From NCBI GenBank assembly GCA_964617645.1, contig CAZTYE010000004.1:1-64000 (forward strand): DNA of 64,000 nt, in the 5' to 3' direction. Numbering within the stretch: the first letter of the stretch is position 1; the number at the start of each line of letters is the position of its first letter. A program made the translations under genes and the position numbers. Below the pieces are notes generated by a model. It ran no database searches, was not told the origin of the DNA, and saw nothing but the letters and a program-made list of their open reading frames with translations. Positions 44,294 to 52,347 of this stretch are shown here, one piece after another. This DNA comes from JADJGC01 sp964617645 (GTDB taxonomy: Bacteria; Zixibacteria; MSB-5A5; CAIYYT01).

Positions 44294-45229
44294 TCATTTA
44301 ATCCGGTCGCGAACGGCCGCCCAGAGGAGCGGCAGCATGATCTCGTGGTGACCGGCAAAGTCGTAGGTCGTCGCGCCCAGCAAGCGCGGACGCGCGACGA
44401 AGTTGTTTCGCGGGCGATACAGCCCGATCATGTCAAAATTGGCGCAGGTGAAGCGCGTGAACTTTGGATCCAGATTGCGGGCGATGGCAAGCGCCTTAAG
44501 AAAGACTTCGGGCAAGATCACGGCCGAGCCGAAATTGAGCGCCACGCCGCCGCCTTTCAGCGCGGTCACTTCGGCGCAGTGGCGCCGAAAATCGAGCTGC
44601 GAAGCGGCGCCGACAATGGCGCCGTCATAGCCCGGATGAGCGTTAACGACATCCGTGCCAATGGCGACATGGACGGTTGCCGTAACGCCGTGCCGCTGCG
44701 CGATGGCGAACACCGAGCGATTGCGAAAGGGCGCTTTTTTCATATTGATGTAGCGGCCGGCGGCTTCGCCAAGGCCGATCAGATGCGTCGCCGCTACTTC
44801 AAGGATCCCGGCGTAGTGGGCGCCAGTTTCCTGCGTCATGCCGAAGTCGCCGTCTTTGAGGGCGGATTCGACGTCTTCCGAAGTCTGCCCGAAGAAGGCC
44901 AATTCGAGATCATGAATCAGTCCCGCATTATTGGTAGCGATCATGCGAGCGCAACCACGCTCGATGATTTCGCAGAGGATCGGCGAGAGACCGACCTTGA
45001 TGACATGCGCGCCGAACATCCAGAGAATCGGTTTGCGGCGCGCCTGCGCGGATATAATCGCCTGGACCAGCGCTCTAAGATCGGCGCCCTTGAGAATTGC
45101 GGGCAACGAATCGACGAACTGCGCAACGCCCGTCGACTCCAGCCGCGTGTCGAAGAGACGGCGATGCACTTTTGAATGGCGGCCCTTGATCGAGCGAACT
45201 TTAACTTTCGACAGGTCGAGCGGCTTCAT
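44294..45229 (-). CDS. Deoxyhypusine synthase-like protein of unknown function
   Basis: A 311-residue protein resembling deoxyhypusine synthases in the NAD-binding core: FGAHVIKVGLSPILCEIIERG and IATNNAGLIHDLELAFFGQTSEDV (residues about 92-142). The usual C-terminal active-site lysine region of true synthases (a DSGA... stretch) is not recognisable, so the enzyme probably does something else with NAD. Similar proteins occur in other bacteria with no proven role. There is no eIF5A/EF-P-like substrate gene here. It lies 24 bp upstream of ftcD and follows the DUF3108 gene by 1 bp. Confidence 0.6.
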   Translation of the reverse strand: MKPLDLSKVKVRSIKGRHSKVHRRLFDTRLESTGVAQFVDSLPAILKGADLRALVQAIISAQARRKPILWMFGAHVIKVGLSPILCEIIERGCARMIATNNAGLIHDLELAFFGQTSEDVESALKDGDFGMTQETGAHYAGILEVAATHLIGLGEAAGRYINMKKAPFRNRSVFAIAQRHGVTATVHVAIGTDVVNAHPGYDGAIVGAASQLDFRRHCAEVTALKGGGVALNFGSAVILPEVFLKALAIARNLDPKFTRFTCANFDMIGLYRPRNNFVARPRLLGATTYDFAGHHEIMLPLLWAAVRDRIK

Positions 45230-45230
45230 C

Positions 45231-46067
45231 TTACCAATTCAGATTCCCGAGTTTGAATTGCGTCAATTCGGCATGAATTGAGCCGACGAGGACTTTGCTT
45301 TTCATCAACACCGGCATCTTGAGGCGGTCATCGGTGAGCCAGACTTTGACTTCGCCTTCCTGCTTAAAAAGCCCCGCCGAACTTAGCATCGGCTCCACGA
45401 TAATGCACTTAAACTCTCCAGCCGGAACGGAAACCGTCTCGCGCTTAAGCACGCGCACCTCAAGGACGCCGACCGAGTCGTTGGAAACGTAATTGAGTTT
45501 GATCGACTGACCGGGCTGCAAATCCAGCGTGCGCACGTAGTAGAAGGCGGACATCACATCGTGATAGAATGCGCCGATAGTCATCGTGTCGATATCGTCG
45601 CTGCCTTTGCGCGTAATCGCTCGTTGTTGGTCGTGTTCGAAGCGAATTTCGCGCTCGGAGTTATAGGAGCCTTCGTGAAGCGCTTTGCGGAAGTAGTGTC
45701 CGAAGACGCCTTCGGCGTCGATGAAGCAGCGAATCGTATCGCGCACTTTGTAGAAGCTATCGAAGAAGCTGTTTGAATTGGTTTCCGAATACATCTCGAA
45801 ACAGAGGTAGCCGTTGTGAGAGAGCGTATCACGGATTTCCAACGTTGCCGTCCCGGCCGTGACGAAACCGTAGCCGATATCGAATTTGAGGAACTCGCCG
45901 GGGCCGAATGAGTCATTCGGAACTTGACGGCGCAGGGAATCGAGCGGGACGGTCACGGCGGCCGCGACTTCCGACTCGCTCCAATGCGGCCGGCCGAAGA
46001 GCCAGAGCGCGGAGATTGCCACCAGCGCCAGAAGCGCCAGCGTAGTGACTTTCTTAGTCGCGCTGAT
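45231..46067 (-). CDS. DUF3108-family exported protein with apparent ATC start codon
   Basis: A 278-residue protein of the DUF3108 family, which are periplasmic proteins of unknown function. The mature domain has GYGFVTAGTATLEIRDT and YVSNDSVGVLEVRVLKRETV patterns, typical of the family. No ATG, GTG or TTG gives a sensible N-terminus: upstream lies the phosphatase gene in another frame. An ATC at 46067-46065 sits 7 bases past GGAGG and opens the sequence SATKKVTTLALLALVAISA, an ideal anchor/signal peptide. A GTG at about 46025 lacks a ribosome site and would remove that peptide. Confidence 0.72.
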   Translation of the reverse strand: MSATKKVTTLALLALVAISALWLFGRPHWSESEVAAAVTVPLDSLRRQVPNDSFGPGEFLKFDIGYGFVTAGTATLEIRDTLSHNGYLCFEMYSETNSNSFFDSFYKVRDTIRCFIDAEGVFGHYFRKALHEGSYNSEREIRFEHDQQRAITRKGSDDIDTMTIGAFYHDVMSAFYYVRTLDLQPGQSIKLNYVSNDSVGVLEVRVLKRETVSVPAGEFKCIIVEPMLSSAGLFKQEGEVKVWLTDDRLKMPVLMKSKVLVGSIHAELTQFKLGNLNW

Positions 46068-46563
46068 TGTTGATCCTCCGCACGATTTCGGGCAGCGCCT
46101 TACGCAGCGCCGCGTCGATTTCGCCGTACGTCTTGCGGTATTCTTCCATCGTACCGCCAATCGGGTCTTCGACGGAATGCGCGTCGTCGGCATGCCCGGA
46201 GTTCGGGAACGCCTTTAGCATGTAGAGCTTTCCGTCGGTAACGTTCATTTCCGCAAGCTGTTCATAATGATTGCGCGCCATCGCGAAAACGAGATTCGCC
46301 TCGGCGAACATCCGCGATGTCATTCGTGTCGAGTGGTGATGCGAGATGTCGACACCGCTGCGGGCCGCGACTTCAACGGCGTTGAACGTCGCCGGATAGC
46401 CGTCGAGAGTCCCAATTCCGGCGGATGCGACATCCGCAGCCGCCTCGTCATAGTCGCGATCCGTTGTGCTAATTCCCTGCTCCTGCAGAAGTTTTTTCAG
46501 GATGCCCTCGGCCATCGGCGAGCGGCAGGTGTTTCCGGTGCAAACGAAGAGAATCTTGTACAT
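46054..46563 (-). CDS. Low-molecular-weight protein tyrosine phosphatase-like protein
   Basis: A 169-residue phosphatase of the LMW-PTP/arsenate reductase family. The P-loop CTGNTCRSPMAEG (C8 onward) is intact and the general acid is in EDPIGG near residue 134. In Gram-negative bacteria such enzymes often control tyrosine kinases of polysaccharide export; others reduce arsenate. It lies between the tsaC gene (4 bp upstream) and the DUF3108 gene, whose likely start is inside its 3' end. The family call is firm, the substrate is not. Confidence 0.87.
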   Translation of the reverse strand: MYKILFVCTGNTCRSPMAEGILKKLLQEQGISTTDRDYDEAAADVASAGIGTLDGYPATFNAVEVAARSGVDISHHHSTRMTSRMFAEANLVFAMARNHYEQLAEMNVTDGKLYMLKAFPNSGHADDAHSVEDPIGGTMEEYRKTYGEIDAALRKALPEIVRRINNQRD

Positions 46564-46567
46564 CAGA

Positions 46568-47254
46568 TCAACTTTCTGCGAGTTTTAACACTTCAGCAAA
46601 CGGTACGGTTCCCTGCCGAACCAACCGAGGCTGTTCACGGCTCAGATCGACGACCGTCGACGGCGTCGCTGCCGTCAAGTCGCCGTGCAAAACGATGAGC
46701 GGTACCGCACCTTCAAAAGCTTCGATGATTTCTTGTTCGGTACGGCAATCCGGGCCGCCGGATTTGTTGGCGGAGGTTGCAATCAACGGGGCGCCGACGT
46801 TGCGGCAGATTTGGGTCACGAATGGATCTGAGCTCACGCGGAATCCGATCAAATCATCGGCGCCAACGACGCCGGGCATTGCTTTGATGCGACTGCGGAG
46901 AATCACGGTGAGCGGCCCGGGGAGGAGCTTGTCGATCACACTGCGCGCCGCCGCGTGCTCGATAAACGCATACCGCTCGATATCGGCGGGCGACGCCACA
47001 AACACTGCGGAAACCTTGGCAAGGTCACGACCTTTGACGGCGAACAATTTCGCGACGCTTGATGCTTTGTCGGCCCGACAGCAAAGACCGTAAATCGTCT
47101 CCGTCGGAACCACCGCGATTTCACCGCGACCAAGCAGTTCGATCGCACGGCTAATGGCCCGCGATAGATCCCCCGGAAGCCGAACTAATTCTGTCGAGAG
47201 ATGTGTATGATTCTGCGTCATTGGCATCGTCGGGCGTTGCGTCGCTGTGAGCAT
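46568..47254 (-). CDS. tsaC: L-threonylcarbamoyladenylate synthase (TsaC/Sua5/YrdC)
   Basis: A 228-residue YrdC-domain protein that makes threonylcarbamoyl-AMP for the t6A37 modification of tRNAs reading ANN codons. The signatures are PTETIYGLCC (residues about 50-59), VKGRD, LPGPLTVILR, and the ATSANKSGG stretch near 160. It lacks the extra Sua5 C-terminal domain, so it is the short TsaC form. The exact start is uncertain: in-frame ATGs at 47254, 47227 and 47221 are possible; the conserved part begins later. Confidence 0.9.
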   Translation of the reverse strand: MLTATQRPTMPMTQNHTHLSTELVRLPGDLSRAISRAIELLGRGEIAVVPTETIYGLCCRADKASSVAKLFAVKGRDLAKVSAVFVASPADIERYAFIEHAAARSVIDKLLPGPLTVILRSRIKAMPGVVGADDLIGFRVSSDPFVTQICRNVGAPLIATSANKSGGPDCRTEQEIIEAFEGAVPLIVLHGDLTAATPSTVVDLSREQPRLVRQGTVPFAEVLKLAES

Positions 47255-47293
47255 GATGGTGGCGTCGAGTGATCGGTGATTTAGGGTAATCCC

Positions 47294-48373
47294 CTACAGA
47301 TACTTTTCGAAATCCGGGTCGTCCTTCATCCGCGCCAACAGCGACTTAAGATCGTTGACCTTGGCTTTGTGGGCAACGAGGATAACCGAGCCGGTTTTGA
47401 CGACCACCAGATCGGAGACGCCAAGCGTGGCGACAATGCCGCCGTCGGCGTTGACGGCCGTGACCTCATAGGATTCATGCAGAATCGTATTGCCGATAGT
47501 GACATTGTTGTCTTTGTCTTTGGTGGTAATACGTTCGAGGGCCAACCAGGAACCGATATCATCCCAAATCAGATCGGCTTTGATCACGACGACGTTACCC
47601 GCCGCTTCCAGGACGCCGACGTCGATAGAGACGGCTTCCGCCTGATTAAACAGTTCGAGACGCGCGGCTCTTTCGTCCGCGGTTCCGATTTTGGCGGAAT
47701 AATCCATCAATTGGCGATGCATCTCCGATTTGCACTTGGCGAGGGCGTCGAGAATTGCGCTTGCCGACCAGATGAACATGCCGGAGTTCCACAAGTGCAT
47801 GCGGCCGATGTAGTACTGCTGCGCCAGCGTGCGATTGGGCTTCTCCTTGAATTCACTGACGCGGTACGCCGTGTGACCATCGACCATGTCGTATTGATCG
47901 CCAAGCTCGATGTAACCATATCCGGTTTCCGGTCGCGTCGGGTTGATGCCGATGGTGATGAGCACAGGATCGCGCTCGGCGAGGCGTGTGCCGTAGCGGA
48001 GAATCTCGATCAGGCGTTCTTTCGGCTTGATATAATGATCGGCCGAGAGCACGACCATCACGGCTTTCGGGTCCTTTTTCGCCAAGTGCGCCGCCGCAAA
48101 ACCGATCGCCAAGCAGGTGTTCTTTCCAAACGGTTCGGTGAGAAAGTTGTCGGCGCTTAGTTCACTGTGCTGGCTCAGTAGCCGTCCGGCAATGCTTTCG
48201 CTGGTGACGATCAGAGTTTGATTCCGGGGCACGAAGTCGGCGACGCGATCGAGGGTGTCTTCCAGCATTGAACGGTCACTGGAGATTTTCAGTAGTTGCT
48301 TGGGATTCTCCCGCGTGGAAAACGGCCAGAAGCGTTCGCCCTTGCCTCCGGCAATGATAACGTTGTAGATCAT
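47294..48373 (-). CDS. manC: Mannose-1-phosphate guanylyltransferase
   Basis: A 359-residue nucleotidyltransferase that makes GDP-mannose from mannose-1-phosphate and GTP. The nucleotide-binding motif is IIAGGKGERFWPFSTRENPKQ at the N-terminus, and FKEKPN and NSGMFIW are characteristic ManC motifs. It is the short form without the fused isomerase domain. GDP-mannose feeds surface polysaccharide synthesis, matching the sugar-modification operon 3-8 kb away. The gene stands alone on the minus strand. Confidence 0.92.
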   Translation of the reverse strand: MIYNVIIAGGKGERFWPFSTRENPKQLLKISSDRSMLEDTLDRVADFVPRNQTLIVTSESIAGRLLSQHSELSADNFLTEPFGKNTCLAIGFAAAHLAKKDPKAVMVVLSADHYIKPKERLIEILRYGTRLAERDPVLITIGINPTRPETGYGYIELGDQYDMVDGHTAYRVSEFKEKPNRTLAQQYYIGRMHLWNSGMFIWSASAILDALAKCKSEMHRQLMDYSAKIGTADERAARLELFNQAEAVSIDVGVLEAAGNVVVIKADLIWDDIGSWLALERITTKDKDNNVTIGNTILHESYEVTAVNADGGIVATLGVSDLVVVKTGSVILVAHKAKVNDLKSLLARMKDDPDFEKYL

Positions 48374-48449
48374 TCTTCGTGCATTCCTTCACAAATTCGG
48401 GGGAATATCCGCAATTGTTGAGGGGCAGTCAAGCGAGAACCCCGCGCAC

Positions 48450-48485
48450 CAAGAAACGAAAAAGCGGGCTGCCACGAGGCAGCCC
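48450..48485 (-). terminator. Rho-independent terminator of the SBBP-repeat gene
   Basis: On the minus strand GGGCTGCC and GGCAGCCC form a perfect 8 bp stem with a 4-base loop (48466-48485), followed by GCTTTTTCGTTTCTT. It lies about 28 bp past the stop codon. Confidence 0.9.
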
Positions 48486-48513
48486 ACTCAGGGCCAATAA
48501 TTCCGTCGTTAGG

Positions 48514-50853
48514 TTATCTACAACCCGCACACGGAGTCAGTCCGCCGGAGAAGATGTACGATATCAGATACACAACGTCAGCGATATTAGTTCGGCCATT
48601 GCAGTTCACATCGCCGCCCGCATCGTCGATTGGCGCAGGCCCGCCCTCGAAGATGTAGTTGAGCAGCATTAGTGCATCCGAAATTGTGACTGATCCTGAG
48701 CCGTCAAGGTCTCCGCAAGGGTAGGTGATTTCTAACGAGGCCACCCATGAGTCGCCCCGCGGGAAGGGACCCAGTCCCCCGCCATAGTTATTCTGTACCG
48801 CGTTTACTACCGGGAAATCTCCCGAGACAGTAGAGCCTGACAAGATCACCGACTTGCTGCTGTGGACTGCAACGCTTCGCGAATCGTCTTCAGAGCTACC
48901 GCCATAGTAAGAACTGAATGTCAGCATTCCACCGGCCGGGGCCACTCTTGACACTATCGCATCGTAGGAGCCCGTCAGAGAGTCTTTGAGCGGAGATTGA
49001 AGTGGGTAGTTTCCCGAAGTAGTAACGCCGGCTATGGTCACGCCACCAAAGTCGTCGACGGCTACATCCCACGCCAACTCATATCCCGCGCCGCCAATGT
49101 TGGTACCAAAGATCAGCTTCGATAGGTCCGATTCAAACTTGATCACGAATGCATCCGAAAATCCGCCCGGCTCTGCTTGGGTTGGATTCATCTTTGGAAA
49201 GTCACTCGATTTTGTTTCGCCGGCGACCGAAGCTCGATGAAGGCGGTCCACAGCGACCGATGTCGCTCCATCATAGTCGTCACCGCCGAAATAGGTTGAG
49301 TAGACCAGAGAACTTCCATCCGGCGTCAGTTTTGTTAAGAATGCATCAACTAACCGACTCGCAGCAAACAATGGAGATTGAACCGGAAAGTCGTTTGAAG
49401 CCGTCAGCCCGACAACGTAGACGTAATTCTGGTCGTCGACGTCAAGGCCCCAGCCCTCGTCGTAGCCGCCACCGCCAAGAAATGTGCTGAAAAGCAATTG
49501 GCCGCCATCGACGGAGAGTTTAGCCACAAAGGCATCGCCGCAGTAATATCCGTCACCGCCATATTGAGTCTGCTGTCCATTTGCAATCGGGAAATCCGGC
49601 GAACATGTGTGACCGCCAACAACAGCCTCTCCCAAAGTGGTCACCGCCACAGAGCGACCAAGCTCAAAGAAATCGCCTCCGAGATAGGTGCTGTAAAGCA
49701 GAGCGTTCCCTTGTGGGCTCAGCTTCACTACAAAAGCATCTGAATAACCGCCGAAGGTTGACTGAACCGGGTTGACCAGAGGGAAATCAGGCGACTTGGT
49801 TTCGCCGGTAAGGTAGATGCTGCCATCCTGTGCAACAGCAAGGTTGGTGGCGCCGTCGTAGCCATCGCCACCGATGTATGTGCTGTACAGGAGCTCTTTG
49901 CCATCCGGGGAGATTTTAGTCACAAAAACATTCACCGGGTAAGCCGCCGGCGCTGTCGGCGGGATTGTGGGAAAATCCGTCGATGCGGTCAGGCCAGTCG
50001 AGTAAATATTGCCATCTTTGTCGACACACACTCCCCACCCCTCATCATACGAGCTACCGCCAAGGTAGGTAGAAAACACAATTTGCGGATCAATAACCAA
50101 TGGCAATGTTTTGTCGTATTGTCCCGTAATGGCAACGCCAACTCGCGAGTCAGAAAGCTGCACGTATGTTGACGCTACCGGCTTCGTGGCTGCTCCGACA
50201 TGCTGAAATGCAACCGGCTGTTTATGCACGGCCATTCCGAGCGGAGTCGCGATTACGAGTTCTCCATTTTGACCTACAATCACTTCAGTCGCACCTTCGA
50301 TTTTAATCGCGATTTTCGATGGATCGCTTCCCGGATTGGCAACAAAGTCGTATTCCAGGTTTTCGCCATTTCCATAGAACTTGATATCAATCGCCGGATA
50401 GGCATCACTAAAGACCACTGCCGCGGAAACGGGTACGTCAGTCCGCCAAAGCGATGAATCGCTGCCTATGAAGTAGTTTGCACTGAATCCCATTCCTGAT
50501 TCTTCGTGTGCTCGCGATAAATCCGCTCCGCTAAAGGACAGACTCAGCAGGTGAGAAGAGTATTGCATTGCTCCGACACCGGATCTTCCGAGCCGGTTCA
50601 TTTCGGAAATTGTGCCGTCTTGAGAAACATCGTCATCCTCGACACGAATGAATTGGTAAACGGCGCCCTCTCGGGTAAGCCAAACTGCCACTCCATTCGC
50701 ATCAGCACGATAAAGAACTCCCTCCGGGAATTGCCCGTGATTGGGAACAAACGCAAGAGGTACTGCCGATTTGTCGCGCGCAATGAGGGTACTGGCGCAG
50801 AAAGCCAAGACTGCAAGTACGACGGCCCGAGCGAGTAGATTGACTTTTCCCAT
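48514..50853 (-). CDS. Secreted SBBP-repeat beta-propeller protein with dockerin-like tail
   Basis: A 779-residue secreted protein. A signal peptide (residues about 1-25) precedes a region like the N-terminal DUF7948 domain. From about residue 260 to 690 come at least seven SBBP blades, each with the pattern YSTYLGG....DxA..VAVD..G and FP...P. The last 65 residues are a dockerin-like pair: GDLDGSGSVTISDALMLLNYI and GDVNCNGRTNIADVVYLISYI, ending TPCAGCR. The propeller is probably a binding or structural surface domain; no enzyme motif is seen. It has its own promoter, leader and terminator. Confidence 0.9.
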   Translation of the reverse strand: MGKVNLLARAVVLAVLAFCASTLIARDKSAVPLAFVPNHGQFPEGVLYRADANGVAVWLTREGAVYQFIRVEDDDVSQDGTISEMNRLGRSGVGAMQYSSHLLSLSFSGADLSRAHEESGMGFSANYFIGSDSSLWRTDVPVSAAVVFSDAYPAIDIKFYGNGENLEYDFVANPGSDPSKIAIKIEGATEVIVGQNGELVIATPLGMAVHKQPVAFQHVGAATKPVASTYVQLSDSRVGVAITGQYDKTLPLVIDPQIVFSTYLGGSSYDEGWGVCVDKDGNIYSTGLTASTDFPTIPPTAPAAYPVNVFVTKISPDGKELLYSTYIGGDGYDGATNLAVAQDGSIYLTGETKSPDFPLVNPVQSTFGGYSDAFVVKLSPQGNALLYSTYLGGDFFELGRSVAVTTLGEAVVGGHTCSPDFPIANGQQTQYGGDGYYCGDAFVAKLSVDGGQLLFSTFLGGGGYDEGWGLDVDDQNYVYVVGLTASNDFPVQSPLFAASRLVDAFLTKLTPDGSSLVYSTYFGGDDYDGATSVAVDRLHRASVAGETKSSDFPKMNPTQAEPGGFSDAFVIKFESDLSKLIFGTNIGGAGYELAWDVAVDDFGGVTIAGVTTSGNYPLQSPLKDSLTGSYDAIVSRVAPAGGMLTFSSYYGGSSEDDSRSVAVHSSKSVILSGSTVSGDFPVVNAVQNNYGGGLGPFPRGDSWVASLEITYPCGDLDGSGSVTISDALMLLNYIFEGGPAPIDDAGGDVNCNGRTNIADVVYLISYIFSGGLTPCAGCR

Positions 50854-50866
50854 TTTAAGAATCTCC

Positions 50867-50913
50867 CTGCTGTGGCAGCAGTGTCTTACGGCGACAGAAC
50901 CCGTTGTCGCCGT
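50867..50913 (-). promoter_or_regulatory. Two hairpins in the leader of the SBBP gene
   Basis: The leader can form ACGGCGACA/TGTCGCCGT (50888-50913, 8-base loop) and CTGCTG-CCA-CAGCAG (50867-50881). The second directly abuts the GGGAG ribosome site, so folding may affect translation. Confidence 0.5.
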
Positions 50914-50938
50914 CTATGAGTGGCGTGTATCCAGTAGA

Positions 50939-50967
50939 ATAGTACCAAATCATGACCCCTTTGTCAA
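50939..50967 (-). promoter_or_regulatory. Strong sigma-70 promoter of the SBBP gene
   Basis: On the minus strand a perfect TTGACA (50967-50962), 17 bp and TACTAT (50944-50939). The start codon is about 85 bp downstream. Confidence 0.72.
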
Positions 50968-50986
50968 TGCTAAAGCTCTCGCTGAT

Positions 50987-51700
50987 TCACTTTTTAATGC
51001 GGAGTGTCAGAAAAACCCAGGGGCGGATCATCGACCACCAGCCGGAGAAGGGTTGGATCTTAGATTGCGGACGACCGTCCGTGGGGTAGATCATCGAAAC
51101 GGGACGCTCGCAGATGCGAAAACCAAGCTTGATGGCCTTGTAATGGACATAGTACTCCATTTCGTACTTGTCAAGCCAGTCCTGCCAAACATTGACCTGC
51201 GGATGTCTAATGATGTCAAGCTTGTACGCACGAAAGCCGCAAGTGACGTCGGTACCACGAAAGCCGGAGAAGAGCCAGACGATGAAGGTGAAAACCGGGA
51301 TCGACACTCGTCGAAAAAGCGGCATGTTTGCGCTCTTCCCTTCAGCGAGGTAGCGCGATCCTTGAACATAGTCGAATCCGTCGTTCGCAATCGGATCAAG
51401 CAGCACCGGGATCTCTCGGGGCAACATCTTTCCATTACCGGCGATCAGCACGATGACGTCATAATTATTAGCCAGGGCATGGCGATAAACCGTTTTGATG
51501 GCGGCGCCAGCGCCGGAGTTGACTTCATGGCTCAAGTGCGCAAAACCAAGAGCCCGGACATAATCCAGCGAATCGTCGGTCGAACCGTCGTTCATGACGA
51601 TGACGTCGTAGCGATCAAGGTCGGCGGGCGTAAATTGTTCAAGGACGCGGCGGATGCGATCCCCCTCATTGTAGCAGAAAACCGCGACCAACGTTTTCAC
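50987..51700 (-). CDS. Glycosyltransferase family 2
   Basis: A 237-residue GT-A glycosyltransferase. The N-terminus VAVFCYNEGDRI and the VMNDGSTDDS motif (about 34-43) bind the nucleotide sugar, and LIAGNGKMLP (about 84-93) replaces the usual DxD/DGDGQ metal site, a variant known in this subgroup of GT2 proteins that often transfer sugars to lipid carriers. A hydrophobic segment near residue 140 may anchor it in the membrane. It is the last gene of a six-gene coupled operon (4 bp overlap with the HAD gene). Confidence 0.85.
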   Translation of the reverse strand: MKTLVAVFCYNEGDRIRRVLEQFTPADLDRYDVIVMNDGSTDDSLDYVRALGFAHLSHEVNSGAGAAIKTVYRHALANNYDVIVLIAGNGKMLPREIPVLLDPIANDGFDYVQGSRYLAEGKSANMPLFRRVSIPVFTFIVWLFSGFRGTDVTCGFRAYKLDIIRHPQVNVWQDWLDKYEMEYYVHYKAIKLGFRICERPVSMIYPTDGRPQSKIQPFSGWWSMIRPWVFLTLRIKK

Positions 51701-52347
51701 CGGCTGAACTCACGCTCCACGATGGGCAATAATTGATTCATGGAGTCGATAATATAGTCGGGGTTGAGCGCCTGCAAGAGCTCTTTTGTGCGGATGCCGC
51801 AGGTGACGGCGACGGTCCTTAGCCCCAGTTCCTGCCCCGCCCGGATGTCGGACTCGGTGTCGCCGATGATCATGCCGGCGGCCTGCGGAGATTGCGTATA
51901 TTCGCGAATTAACTCAATCTTGACCTTGTGATCGCCGTGGTTGTCTTCCCTGGTGAGAATCGCCGAGAAGTATTTCTTCAGGTCGAAGTAATCAAGCTCC
52001 CACATCAAGTTCGCACGGCGATTGCGCAAAGTAACCAGCACCAGTTCATGCTGACGCCGCAAGTTCGAGAGTACGGCAATCGCGCCGTCGATGATGCCGT
52101 CGTGCCGGAGGTACTCGATGTTCTCGATCACCGCGATGCGATCGCGCATGTACGGCTCGATGAATTCGGGCGGCGCAGTAAGCGCTACGATCTGCGGCTC
52201 GGGCACGCGGCGACGTTTACAGTCCCAATACTCCGCCGAGCTAAGAGTTGGGAATCCGGCCTTTCCGAATAGATCTGTGTAGATTTGATAGAATTTGGGG
52301 GCGACGTCGATGATCGGGCCGTCGAGATCGAAGTAAATGCGCTTCAA
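51697..52347 (-). CDS. HAD-superfamily hydrolase
   Basis: A 216-residue HAD hydrolase of the phosphoglycolate-phosphatase-like type. The catalytic aspartates are in IYFDLDGPIID (residues about 4-14), with proline where threonine or a small residue is common. Motif II is VTLRNRRAN, and motif IV is GDTESDIRAGQELG. It probably dephosphorylates a sugar or nucleotide. It overlaps the methyltransferase gene upstream and the glycosyltransferase gene downstream by 4 bp each, suggesting a role in the same surface-glycan pathway. Confidence 0.83.
   Translation of the reverse strand: MKRIYFDLDGPIIDVAPKFYQIYTDLFGKAGFPTLSSAEYWDCKRRRVPEPQIVALTAPPEFIEPYMRDRIAVIENIEYLRHDGIIDGAIAVLSNLRRQHELVLVTLRNRRANLMWELDYFDLKKYFSAILTREDNHGDHKVKIELIREYTQSPQAAGMIIGDTESDIRAGQELGLRTVAVTCGIRTKELLQALNPDYIIDSMNQLLPIVEREFSR

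Noticed and set aside
43391..45175. Plus-strand open frame of about 594 codons opposite ftcD and the deoxyhypusine synthase-like gene
   Set aside because: Crosses two well-supported genes and shows no motif.
26140..50853. Interpretation as a cellulosome locus
   Set aside because: Dockerin-like tails are present, but there are no cohesins, scaffoldins or glycoside hydrolases.
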